Positions 45,724-54,748 of a DNA stretch of 57,643 nt are shown here, in pieces. The notes under the pieces are model-generated. The model searched no databases. It saw only the letters and a program-made list of their open reading frames with translations, and was not told the origin of the DNA. The stretch is from assembly GCA_964456445.1 (NCBI GenBank), contig CAYWBI010000007.1:1-57643 (forward strand), written 5' to 3'. Origin of the DNA: CAYWBI01 sp964456445. Lineage in GTDB: Bacteria > Calditrichota > Calditrichia > Calditrichales > J004. The position numbers were made by a program, and so were the translations under genes. Each line of letters opens with the position of its first letter. Position 1 is the stretch's first letter.

Positions 45724-47547
45724 CTATGCTTTTTTCAGTTTTGCAGATTGCGATTTTCTGCGTTCGTTCTCGTCCAGAATACTCTTGCGAATGCGTACCG
45801 ATTTAGGTGTAACTTCCACCAGTTCATCATCACCGACAAATTCAAGAAATTCCTCAAGGCTCATCTTTATAGCCGGTGTTATTTTAACGGATTTATCTGA
45901 GCCGGAAGCACGCATATTACTCAACTTTTTAGCTTTTTGAAGGTTTACCGGAAGATCACTATCCTTATTATAAACGCCCACAACCTGTCCGGCATAACAC
46001 GGATCGCCGGGTTCGACAAAAAAGGCTCCACGATCCTGTAACGCATCGATGGCATAGGCGATGGCCGCCCCTTGTCCCAAAGAAACCATTACACCGTTAA
46101 GACGGTGCGGTATCGATCCCTTAAACAACTCATATTGATAAAATCGATGGTTCATTACCGCTTCACCGGCTGTTGCCGTCATCAGTTTATTTCTAAGCCC
46201 CATCAGTCCCCTGGACGGTATATGAAAGACCAGACTTTTAAATGACCCTTTTTCTTCGATACTAATCAGGCTCCCGCGTCTGGGAGAGACCAATTCGATT
46301 ACCTTTCCGGACCATTGATCCAGCACATTTACAACCAGTTCTTCAACCGGCTCTGCTTTATGGCCATCAATGGTTTTATAAATTACCTTTGGTTGCCCAA
46401 CAGCAAATTCATAGCCATCCCGACGCATGTTTTCGATAAGAATGGACAAATGAAGAATACCGCGACCCGAGACCTTATAGCTGTCGGGAGAAACCCCTTC
46501 TTCCACCCGCAAAGCCACATCGGATTGCAGTTCACGCATCAACCGATCGCGTAAATGGCGACTGGTCACATACTTACCTTCTTTACCAAAAAACGGCGAA
46601 GTGTTTATGGTAAAGGTCATACTGATGGTCGGCTCATCTATAGCAATCAATGGCATAGGCTCCGGGTTTTCCGCTGCGGCGATGGTATCGCCAATATTCA
46701 CATCTTCGATACCTACCACGGCACATATATCACCGGCAGGGATATTTTCCTGCTCAACACGGTTTAACCCTTCAAAAGTGAACAACTGCTTTATCTGGAT
46801 ATCGCGGATCAGCCCCTTGCGGTCGATCAGTTTATATTTTTCCTTATTGGACAAAACACCCCTAAACACACGCCCCACGCCAATCCGTCCCACATAGGAA
46901 GAATAGTCCAGCGATGTAACCTGAATTTGTGTGGCGCCTTCTTTTACATCCGGGCAGGGAATTCCATCAACAATCGCTTCCATAAGGTCGTTCATGTTTT
47001 TACCGGTTGTGACCATTTCTTTACTGGCCCAACCGTTTTTGGCAGATGCATAAATAACCGGGAACTCCAATTGGTCTTCATCCGCGCCAAGATCGATAAA
47101 CAGATCATAAATTTCATCCAGAACTTCTTCCGGACGTACCTGCGGACGGTCCATCTTATTTATTACAACAATAGGCTTTAGGTTGAGCGCCAACGCTTTT
47201 TGCAATACAAAGCGTGTCTGGGGCATGGTGCCCTCAAAAGCATCCACCAGCAAAAGCACACCATTGGACATTTTAAGCACCCGCTCCACCTCGCCACCAA
47301 AGTCGGCATGGCCCGGTGTGTCAATTATGTTGATTTTATAATCGTTATAACGGATCGAAATATTTTTGGATAAAATCGTAATTCCACGTTCACGTTCCAG
47401 ATCATTTGAATCCATAAAACGTTCCTGGAATTTTTCGTTCTCACGGAAAAAATGGGTATTCTTTAGCATCTCGTCAACCAGGGTTGTTTTACCATGATCC
47501 ACATGGGCTATAATGGCAATATTTCTTATTTTTGAAACTTCAATCAT
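45724..47547 (-). CDS. typA: translational GTPase BipA/TypA
   Basis: 607 residues, the usual length of BipA. G1 HVDHGKTT (15-22), RERGITI switch region, DTPGHADFGGEVERVL (G3), NKMDRP (G4) and SAKNGW (G5) are intact; downstream are the EF-G-like domains and the BipA-specific C-terminus (RGLMGLRNKLMTATAGEA). BipA binds the 70S ribosome under stress and helps 50S assembly at low temperature. It has its own strong terminator and about 160 bp of upstream sequence separating it from the TetR gene. Confidence 0.95.
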   Translation of the reverse strand: MIEVSKIRNIAIIAHVDHGKTTLVDEMLKNTHFFRENEKFQERFMDSNDLERERGITILSKNISIRYNDYKINIIDTPGHADFGGEVERVLKMSNGVLLLVDAFEGTMPQTRFVLQKALALNLKPIVVINKMDRPQVRPEEVLDEIYDLFIDLGADEDQLEFPVIYASAKNGWASKEMVTTGKNMNDLMEAIVDGIPCPDVKEGATQIQVTSLDYSSYVGRIGVGRVFRGVLSNKEKYKLIDRKGLIRDIQIKQLFTFEGLNRVEQENIPAGDICAVVGIEDVNIGDTIAAAENPEPMPLIAIDEPTISMTFTINTSPFFGKEGKYVTSRHLRDRLMRELQSDVALRVEEGVSPDSYKVSGRGILHLSILIENMRRDGYEFAVGQPKVIYKTIDGHKAEPVEELVVNVLDQWSGKVIELVSPRRGSLISIEEKGSFKSLVFHIPSRGLMGLRNKLMTATAGEAVMNHRFYQYELFKGSIPHRLNGVMVSLGQGAAIAYAIDALQDRGAFFVEPGDPCYAGQVVGVYNKDSDLPVNLQKAKKLSNMRASGSDKSVKITPAIKMSLEEFLEFVGDDELVEVTPKSVRIRKSILDENERRKSQSAKLKKA

Positions 47548-47708
47548 TCTGTTTTCCTTATATCACTAATAAATCTGTAGCTTATCATATTGGTACAATA
47601 AAAGATGGCCGGTTTGCGCACCCGTGTTAAACCCATATTTATAGGCAACCAATAAATTATTAAAAAGAAGTTTTTAAGATACAAAAATATCATGCAGATA
47701 GCATGTTT

Positions 47709-48344
47709 TTATTTTTTGGAAGGGAAAGGTTTGATACCATTTATGATAATATCAAAAATATGTTGCTTGCGCAATGCCAAAAAAGTATTTCGATCATAGC
47801 TACCAATTGAACCTAAAAATATTTTGAGCATGGGTTCCGCCATAAAAAAATAAAGGCTCGATCCGATGATGGTTATGAATAATTGAACCGGATCTACTGC
47901 CCGAATTTCACCGTTATCTATGGCCTTCTGGATTTTATCTATAAAAAGCTGTGGAAGCCTGAAGTCCTTGGACAACAGCTCACGCGAAACAATCCCCTTT
48001 AGAAATTCGGCCCCTTCGCTCAGTTCGCGCATTATAAACAAGGGCACTTTGGGGTTGTCGTCGATCAGGTTGATGTATTCATCAAGAAACAAACGGAGCG
48101 CTTCGCTAAAAGGAATGTCACGTTCAAAAACATGGTGAATGCTGCCGAACACATGGGAGAAGACGGTTTCAAAGACATGGGCGTAAAGCCTGTCCTTGCT
48201 ACGGAAATAATAATGTAACATGGCTTTGTTTATCTGCGCCCTGTCGGCTATTTCCTGCATTTTGGCGCCGTACCTGCCCTTTTCAACAAATACTGTCATT
48301 GCCGCCCGGAAAATTTTTTCTTCTGTGGAAACTGAACCAGCCAT
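47709..48344 (-). CDS. TetR-family transcriptional regulator
   Basis: 211 residues. An N-terminal TetR helix-turn-helix (about 10-55: EKIFRAAMTVFVEKGRYGAKMQEIADRAQINKAMLHYYFRSKDRL), followed by a variable helical ligand-binding part (LYLF- and FMAEPM-rich) that does not identify the ligand. TetR proteins act as dimeric repressors released by a small molecule. Its targets are not evident; the nearest neighbours are typA (downstream on the same strand) and the hicBA pair. It is likely autoregulated. Confidence 0.88.
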   Translation of the reverse strand: MAGSVSTEEKIFRAAMTVFVEKGRYGAKMQEIADRAQINKAMLHYYFRSKDRLYAHVFETVFSHVFGSIHHVFERDIPFSEALRLFLDEYINLIDDNPKVPLFIMRELSEGAEFLKGIVSRELLSKDFRLPQLFIDKIQKAIDNGEIRAVDPVQLFITIIGSSLYFFMAEPMLKIFLGSIGSYDRNTFLALRKQHIFDIIINGIKPFPSKK

Positions 48345-48421
48345 TTTACCTGTGTCGTTATATTATATGTTACCTTAAGCTATGAAAAGGAAATTTGAAG
48401 TACAAGCCCGGGAAATATCAA

Positions 48422-48742
48422 TTAAGAAGTAAGAAGTAAGAAGTAAGAAGTAAGAAGTAAGAAATAAGAAGTAAGAAGTAAGAAGTAAGAAGTAAGAAGG
48501 GATTGGTTACTTGCATTTTTTAACAGATCAAAATATTCCTGGCGGGTTATGCCGGCTGTTGATATGAAACTTTTTATAATCAAGATTCTAATTTCATCAT
48601 ATGTTGGTATTACGATCGGGCGCAAAGTGCCTTCGCGGATATAAATGCGGTGGCTGGTACCGCTATGGCGGGCTAATTCAAAGACAATTTTGCGGGCAAT
48701 ACAATCTAGTGTTTTCCAGGATACAGGGGTTAGGCGTGGCAT
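48422..48742 (-). CDS. hicA: HicA-like toxin with microsatellite tail
   Basis: 106 residues. The first 79 or so are HicA-like: MPRLTPVSWKTLDCIARK, a GTSHRIYI segment with the expected catalytic histidine H31, and the AGITRQEYFDLL ending. HicA cleaves mRNA as a ribonuclease and is inhibited by HicB. The remaining about 28 residues are coded by a 7-bp repeat and read as a repeated LLTSYFL hydrophobic tail, which a normal HicA lacks. Start ATG at 48742, 13 bp inside the end of hicB. Confidence 0.75.
   Translation of the reverse strand: MPRLTPVSWKTLDCIARKIVFELARHSGTSHRIYIREGTLRPIVIPTYDEIRILIIKSFISTAGITRQEYFDLLKNASNQSLLTSYFLLLTSYFLLLTSYFLLLTS
48423..48499. repeat. 7-bp microsatellite, 11 copies
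   Basis: Eleven tandem TAAGAAG units (77 bp), with one variant TAAGAAA as the sixth copy at 48458-48464. Read on the minus strand inside hicA, three units (21 bp) code one LLTSYFL heptad. The repeat is free of stop codons in all three minus-strand frames. Confidence 0.95.
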
Positions 48743-49065
48743 AACTGCTGTGGACCGGTGAGGGCCAGTGGCAATTGCACGTCCATATATTGGGTGTTGG
48801 GCTCAGCAAGTATTGCAGGAGCGCTTAGACCCACACTACGGAAACCTGCCTGTTTAAGAACTTTATCCAATACACCGCGATCAAAGCAGTTAATCAGAAA
48901 CAGTGAAGTGGCTTCGCTTAGGTTTTTCATTGCTTCTTCCCGGCTATGCCCCTGCGAAACAACATTCAACGCGCGGCATTCGGAAACCCACCATTCACCG
49001 TCCTGGGTTAGGTTGTACGGCATAGAAAGTTTAAACTCTACAAATAGTTTATCTTTTAACATCAT
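48730..49065 (-). CDS. hicB: HicB-like antitoxin
   Basis: About 111 residues. A HicB-type fold: FVEFKLSMPYNLTQDGEWWVSECRALNVVSQGHSREEAMKNLSEA, a near-perfect match to the family pattern of a strand-rich core followed by a helix. No clear DNA-binding domain is seen at the C-terminus. The start at 49065 (or 49062) fits the GGGGG just upstream; the longer frame starting at 49137 has no support. It precedes and overlaps hicA by 13 bp, so this is a hicB-first pair. Confidence 0.75.
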   Translation of the reverse strand: MMLKDKLFVEFKLSMPYNLTQDGEWWVSECRALNVVSQGHSREEAMKNLSEATSLFLINCFDRGVLDKVLKQAGFRSVGLSAPAILAEPNTQYMDVQLPLALTGPQQLCHA

Positions 49066-49137
49066 TTCCCCCGACTTGGTGATGTTTATTCTTAAACATG
49101 CATGCATACTGCCTGTTCCATTTAGATATCGGCACAT

Positions 49138-49517
49138 GCATAAAATAAATGATCAACTTTAGATGATTGATGGATTTTTGATTGTGATTCAGGATAAAAT
49201 ATACAGCAATAAAAGCGCGGGTGCAAGAAGCGATGCAGGCGATAGGTTCATGGGTGGCCGATAAACATGGAATCTATATACATTATTAGTTGATTGCTGT
49301 GATGGCTGGAAATTATTTTGGCGGAAGCAAGGAGTATAAAAAAACTCGCTGGGCGCTCTTTAATTTCCATTGGAATAAATTTTAAAAAACCAGCATTTTT
49401 AACAGTGTTGTGTTGATAACTGGCAAATTGTACTATGCTCTGTTCTCCCGCTTGCGTTGCATGGGGTGCCGATGTTATTTTTAAAGGTTATGTTCATCCT
49501 AAGACGCAGGAGTGGTA
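49138..49517. other. intergenic region before arcA
   Basis: About 380 bp between the divergent hicBA and arcA genes. Nothing is recognised except the AGGAG ribosome site at 49508-49512. No hairpin or clear promoter is seen. Confidence 0.4.
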
Positions 49518-50759
49518 GTGAGTAAAATTTATGTAAATTCCGAGATAGCCCCCTTAAAGAAAGTAATCATACATACGCCGGGTCATGAACTGGAACTGAT
49601 GACGCCGGACACCGCCGAAGAAGTTTTATATGACGATATCCTTAACTTAGATAATGCACGCTCTCAGCATGCACAACTGGCCGCCGTGCTGCGTAAGGTA
49701 TCACAACCATTTGAGGTCATTGATCTGTTAACAGACATCCTGCAATCAGTGAGTATAAAGGCCGAACTCGTTAACGAGATCTGTACCAAATTAAATGTTT
49801 CCCATCACCGGGACGATTTGCTCGAGCTGTCGCCGAAGAAACTGGCCAATCAACTTATTTCCGGGACGGCAACAAAACGCGATACCCTGGAACGCTTTCT
49901 ATCAAAAAACCAATATGCCATACCACCGTTGCCAAACCTGTTTTTTACCCGTGACGCCGCAATGGTGGTCAATGGTCATGCCCTGATCGGCAATATGGCC
50001 ACACAGGTACGCACTACTGAAACCATATTGATGCGCTATCTTTTTCGCTATCATCCGGAATTGGAATGTTCCGAAGACGATACCGTGGATATGAGCTACC
50101 TGAACACCAACCATGCCACCTTCGAGGGCGGCGATGTCTTAATTTTGCGTGAAGATACGGTTGTCATCGGTATGGGCGAGCGAACAAATCCGGGCGGCAT
50201 TGATCTGCTTATAGAGCATTTTAAAAAGGCCGGTAAGATGAAGAATATATTTGTTGTATTGCTGCCCAAACACCGCGCCTGGATCCACCTCGACATGGTA
50301 TTTACCATGGTGGACAGCGATAAGGCCGTGGTATTTTCGGATTTAATCAATTCCAGCCATGCCGTGGATGTGGTACATATTGATATCCACAACCCGGACA
50401 AACCCTTGTTCAAACGCCACGACTATTTGCTGGATGCCTTAAAAAAAGTAGGCATTAAACTTGAGCCCATCCATTGCGGAGGTCATGTCCCCCTGTATCA
50501 ACAACGCGAACAGTGGCAATCAGGGGCTAACTTTTTTACCATTGCCCCCGGAAAAATCATCGGGTATGGGATGAACGTGCATACCTATGAAGAATTGGCC
50601 AAGGCAGGCATTCCCCGTGTGGAGGCGGACGATATCATATCCGGCAAAGTGGATTTGCAAAAATTAGACAAATACGCCGTGGCCATGAAAGGCAACGAAC
50701 TGACCCGTGGCGGTGGCGGCTGCCGTTGTATGACGATGCCTATTTTGCGCGAGAAATAA
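49518..50759 (+). CDS. arcA: arginine deiminase
   Basis: About 413 residues. Arginine deiminase hydrolyses arginine to citrulline and ammonia. Visible motifs: FTRDAAMVVNG, FEGGDVLIL, HLDMVFTM and the catalytic C of GGGGCRCMTMP near the C-terminus (the second cysteine, about residue 404). The start is GTG at 49518, with AGGAG five bases upstream; an in-frame GTG at 49512 overlaps that site. It stands alone: no ornithine carbamoyltransferase, carbamate kinase or arginine/ornithine antiporter is nearby, so the classical arcABCD pathway is not encoded as an operon here. Confidence 0.9.
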   Translation: MSKIYVNSEIAPLKKVIIHTPGHELELMTPDTAEEVLYDDILNLDNARSQHAQLAAVLRKVSQPFEVIDLLTDILQSVSIKAELVNEICTKLNVSHHRDDLLELSPKKLANQLISGTATKRDTLERFLSKNQYAIPPLPNLFFTRDAAMVVNGHALIGNMATQVRTTETILMRYLFRYHPELECSEDDTVDMSYLNTNHATFEGGDVLILREDTVVIGMGERTNPGGIDLLIEHFKKAGKMKNIFVVLLPKHRAWIHLDMVFTMVDSDKAVVFSDLINSSHAVDVVHIDIHNPDKPLFKRHDYLLDALKKVGIKLEPIHCGGHVPLYQQREQWQSGANFFTIAPGKIIGYGMNVHTYEELAKAGIPRVEADDIISGKVDLQKLDKYAVAMKGNELTRGGGGCRCMTMPILREK

Positions 50760-50895
50760 ACAATTAATTAATCATTGCCCCATGCCTGGGAATCAATATG
50801 GATAATAGATCACGTACTATCTGTTGTGATTTGATTTTGATAATCTGCAACAAAACAAATAGTACACCTTGTATCATTAATCATTTGGAGGCCTT

Positions 50896-51420
50896 ATGTT
50901 TAAGCTTGTTATGTTTGTTTTATTCATTTCTGTTTTTGGATTTCTAAGTTGTTCCAAAACAGCGGATGCACAAATGCAAATGTATCTCGAAACCTATTAT
51001 CCTACCAGCGGAACCTTTTCCTATCAAATTGCCTTTGACTGGGGAGACTATGATATTCATACCGGGGCCAATGCCACCGAGAAACTAAGCCCAGAGGCCG
51101 GGCCCTATCGCGGTTTTATTACCATGAGACCTTCTGTGGCAATGACAAATAATAACGAACAGTTAAAAACTTATCTCGTAACCCCGGACGGAGAAGTCTG
51201 GACCACAACGGCATCAGACATCCCGGCGACGATAACCCGTAAAGAAGTGTTTACGAAAAAAACCCAATATGGCACATCAACAACGACAAAAACCATAACA
51301 TCCGCCAGTGAGCCGGTCATCGATTATTTCAAAACACATAAAGGTTCCTGGGAAAAATATGCAGCGCTAAAATCAAGTGATGGCAAAAAATATACACTTG
51401 AAAAAGTAAGCACAAAATAA
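50896..51420 (+). CDS. hypothetical lipoprotein
   Basis: 174 residues. A hydrophobic signal ends in lipobox GFLSC, so it is likely lipid-anchored in the envelope. The rest is rich in Thr and Tyr with beta-strand-like stretches (FSYQIAFDWGDYDIH, YLVTPDGEVWTT). TTGGAGG precedes the ATG. No family recognised. It stands between arcA and a decayed gene. Confidence 0.7.
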   Translation: MFKLVMFVLFISVFGFLSCSKTADAQMQMYLETYYPTSGTFSYQIAFDWGDYDIHTGANATEKLSPEAGPYRGFITMRPSVAMTNNNEQLKTYLVTPDGEVWTTTASDIPATITRKEVFTKKTQYGTSTTTKTITSASEPVIDYFKTHKGSWEKYAALKSSDGKKYTLEKVSTK

Positions 51421-51646
51421 CATGTTGTTCAGCCAGGCCTTAAAATGTATTGATTTTTTTTGAATATACCGCCCTCTAAGATAAATCATCGCTCCAAAAC
51501 GTGGAACATTTATGGCGCGGATGGTTGTGAGAACAGGCAAATGCGGGCATCAGGACGTCCGGCGCCAAGCCACGTTGTCCGCTTTTATCTGATGGGCCGG
51601 GGCAGGCTGGCCGGAAGCCGAGTGGGCAGGCCTCAAATAAATAAGG

Positions 51647-52307
51647 ATGTTATTGCATGAAGAGAAAAACAAACTGGTTAAATATCTCACAGATTTGTTT
51701 GTTGTTTTCGTCGGGACTACAGTGGCATTCACGCTTAACACACTTCGTGAAAACATAAAAGGCCATCAATTGAGCAGAAATATTTGAACAGCTTTTTAAA
51801 CGGTGCAGCAAACGATGCCGGGGGACACGGACCGATCATTGCCGTTAATGAAAAAAATGCTTCGCCTACGGGCCGATTTATCAGGCAATAAAGGAAAGGT
51901 ACCGTACCGTCGGGTGCCGTTCTTGTAATTCGTAGTGACATACTTGCCAAGAACCTGTCCCCCCCCCTAAAAAAACCAGTATGTAGAAATCCATAGTCAA
52001 TAGTGGCAAATTAAACATCATTTTCAACTATGTAAGAAAAGAAGAGCTGACGCAATACCATCAAATGTTTGATGACATAAAAGTCAAAGAGAAGGCATAT
52101 AGCGGATATCTTCACGACTATAGCCTGCCCATTATATCTGCGCCTGTCGATATCCTAGGGTGTATAGATAAGATCACCGGCGGAGGCAATGGGCAAGATT
52201 TAAAAAATCTAATTGTTGGACGGTAGGTGTTGTTGGTGCAAGACGTCGCAATTTATAAAAATATTAAACAGACGGGCAGGAAGTTGAAAAGGAGGCTTTT
52301 CCCCTAA
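51647..52307 (+). pseudogene. decayed DUF6090-like membrane protein gene
   Basis: Pieces of one membrane protein can be read in successive frames. First: HEEKNKLVKYL, then DLFVVFVGTTVAFTLN (a transmembrane helix of the type in DUF6090-like proteins), up to GHQL near 51774. Then in the next frame: EQKYLNSFLNGAAND to FIRQ, stopping at TAA. Later: KSIVNSGKLNIIFNYV, YHQMFDDIKVKEKAY, and NLIVGR ending at TAG 52224, and after it VLLVQDVAIYKNIKQTGRKL to a stop at 52307. One-base losses and at least two nonsense codons are needed to explain it, so the gene is dead. A run of nine C at 51959-51967 lies inside. Confidence 0.75.
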
Positions 52308-52536
52308 CCTAACTTGCCCAATAGATATACAATCGATATATAGACCCGTGCGGGGAACAGCAGGCCCTATCATCTTTTTGTCAAACCACTCGCGCTGTTT
52401 GTGTAACAATTTTCAGCGTATTACGTACTCCTTGTAGATTGAACGGAAGCCCGCGCAATGATCCGTGCCCTTGTGGGAAAAACGTAACTGCCGTTCGGTA
52501 TCCATCGGAAAGTGCCCATAAAATAAGGAGGACAAA

Positions 52537-53622
52537 ATGTTTTCATTATCTTTGCACTATTCGCTTTCTTTTTTGCTGGCCTGCCTGCTTCTTGCACTAC
52601 CAGCCTGCTCGGATAAAACGACCTCAACCCAGGAACAGACCCTAAGCCAACTATTGGGCGCGTTCCCCGCACCACCACCATTGAATATCGATACCCTGGA
52701 GACTCTTACTATTGAAAACGGTCACCGTTATAAAATCGTTTATACGGTAGAAGAGGCCGATACCTTGTTTGACCGTCCAACGGACCGGGTAAAGGCCTAC
52801 CTGTTTGTCCCCACACACAAGAAAAAGCAACAAATCCCGGCCATTGTGGCCATCCACCAGGACGGCAGCCGCTTTGACCTGGGCAAACTGGAACCGGCCG
52901 GACTGGGCGGCAGCGCTGATCAGGCTTATGGTCTGGAGTTGTTTCAACGTGGTTATGTCGTTATCTGTCCTGACCGCTTTGGGCATGCCGAAAGACGAAG
53001 ATTAGAGAATGCCAACCCGCATATGCCGCCAATGATGCAAAATTTAAGCCTGTGGATGCGTTGGAGCGGGCAACTTATCCTGCAAGGCCGCACCTATTTC
53101 GGTAAGGAGGTGTATGATCTGATGCGTGCCGTGGATGTTTTATCCTCGCTCGAGTTCGTTGATCCCCAACGGATAGGGGCCATAGGCCATTCCGCAGCGG
53201 GCAATGTGTTGGTTTACTTTATGTTTATGGACAAAAGAATAAAAGCAGGCGTATCTTCATGTGGTTTCTTCGACCTGATCGACTACTACAACGACAAGGA
53301 ACCGGGTTTTGCCAATGCAATTTTTGCCATTCCGCATTTGGCAACGAGTGGAAGATCGGAGGATTATCTGGCACAACTGGCGCCAAGACCGTTCCTTATG
53401 ACCCGGGGTTTGTGGGAACACGGTAAGCAAAGCCCCATGGAAAAAAAATTAAGCCGCGCTCATGTGGCAAGGACAAAGCAACTTGAGAAATTGGCCCGGC
53501 TAAGCTATAAAGAAATCGATGCCAATGAAAAATTCCAATCGCTCTATTTTGATGGCGGACATATTTTTCCTGCCCCGGTGAGGAAGGAGGCATATAATTT
53601 TCTGGACCGTTATTTAAAATAG
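52537..53622 (+). CDS. alpha/beta hydrolase lipoprotein
   Basis: 361 residues. A signal ends in lipobox LPAC. The mature part is an alpha/beta hydrolase of the acetyl-xylan-esterase/dienelactone-hydrolase type: AIVAIHQDGSRF near the oxyanion strand, CPDRFGHAERR, the nucleophile elbow GHSAAG (serine), APRPFLMTRGLWEHG and the late FDGGHIFP with the catalytic-histidine-like GGH. So it is likely an envelope-anchored esterase. Substrate unknown. AAGGAGGAC precedes the ATG. Confidence 0.82.
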   Translation: MFSLSLHYSLSFLLACLLLALPACSDKTTSTQEQTLSQLLGAFPAPPPLNIDTLETLTIENGHRYKIVYTVEEADTLFDRPTDRVKAYLFVPTHKKKQQIPAIVAIHQDGSRFDLGKLEPAGLGGSADQAYGLELFQRGYVVICPDRFGHAERRRLENANPHMPPMMQNLSLWMRWSGQLILQGRTYFGKEVYDLMRAVDVLSSLEFVDPQRIGAIGHSAAGNVLVYFMFMDKRIKAGVSSCGFFDLIDYYNDKEPGFANAIFAIPHLATSGRSEDYLAQLAPRPFLMTRGLWEHGKQSPMEKKLSRAHVARTKQLEKLARLSYKEIDANEKFQSLYFDGGHIFPAPVRKEAYNFLDRYLK

Positions 53623-53889
53623 TGATGCTGGGCATAACGGGCATCTTCCCCATAATACTGCCCGTTATGCGCCGGAGGGAAAAACGTATAAAAATTTTTA
53701 CTGTTTGTACCGGACATCTTTGTTCATTGTTTTTCGCCAAGCAAGACATTCAGCGAAATTTATCGAGGGCGGGAAAACAAAACCGTGCAAAACAGAGATG
53801 CGCTTCCTGCAACACTGAACCCTGCAGTCCTTATCGTTCAAACCACGGTGATAAAGTTACCGGCAACAGTGACCATTTGCTGCTCCCAT

Positions 53890-54435
53890 TTTTAAAAACC
53901 ATTATTAGCGATTATACAAATATCGGCAATCATGTATTCAAATCTTATTCCTTGCTGGTTAGAAAAACCTTTTTTTGAACCGGAAGTTTTTAATGGGCCG
54001 ACGGCTTTCCTATCTCAAACCGTTACCATTGCCAGGTTTCTTGTGTTGCTGATGATCCTCATGCTGGCGGATTTACTGAGTATATTCCTTTTGCGGCCTA
54101 AAAGAAATTTTGTCAAACACCTGGTATTCTCCGTTTATTTTTTATCTTGCCTTGTTCTACGTTTTTAGCCCGGCCTTTTAAACCTATCGCTTTGTTATTG
54201 CGGTTTTTAATCAATGGTTTAGCGGGTATGGCCGACCCTCCTGAGCACAATAACGCTTCTTGGCTATTTTTACAATGCAGGTAAAATAGCCGCCATTAGC
54301 AAAGGATTTGCCTTTCTTTTGGCATTTATGCACTGTTTCATATTTACCGTTTTCTTCTGTTGTTTTTATTGCGCCATGCATCATTTTATTCATATGGCGT
54401 CAGCTTCATGCAAACATATCTATATGGATTTATAA
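53890..54435 (+). pseudogene. relic of a multi-helix membrane protein (DUF3667-like?)
   Basis: Successive frames carry membrane-protein-like sequence: LLLPFLKTIISDY and VFKSYSLLVRKTFF, then EPEVFNGPTAFLSQ to RFLVLLMILMLADLLSIFLL and NFVKHLVFSVYFLSCLVL, then VWPTLLSTITLLGYFYNAG and a strongly hydrophobic stretch ending near 54435. The switches occur at T-runs (T7 at 53970-53976 and a T6 further on). The HLVFSVYF segment recalls DUF3667 proteins, but no zinc ribbon or clear N-terminus is seen. Tentative. The remainder of 53623-54748 shows no gene. Confidence 0.35.
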
Positions 54436-54748
54436 ACAACCAACGGCCTGTTTTCTGATGTTTTCTAACGGCAATAGGTTTAAGGAAATTAGTTAAAGAT
54501 ATTCAATTTATGTTCAGAGCGCTATGCCCATACCCACCTAAATCATGAAAAGGGTATGTAATAAAAACAGCAATATTATATTTTTTTTCTTTTCTTGACT
54601 TTTTCCATCTTTATAATCATTTTAATTATACACTTTCCAAAAAAATTTCTATTATTTGTTTGGTTCCAGAATTTTTGTATATCCTGAAAATGACTTTTAT
54701 ATTTTTTGGCAAGAATCATATAGTTTTAAGAAATTTAAATAATTGCCT

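Noticed and set aside
48423..48499. Direct repeats as a CRISPR or origin iteron set
   Set aside because: The unit is 7 bp and contiguous without spacers; a simple microsatellite.
54590..54630. Promoter TTGACT...TATAAT upstream of the sensor kinase
   Set aside because: The boxes are only 11 bases apart, too close for a sigma-70 promoter.
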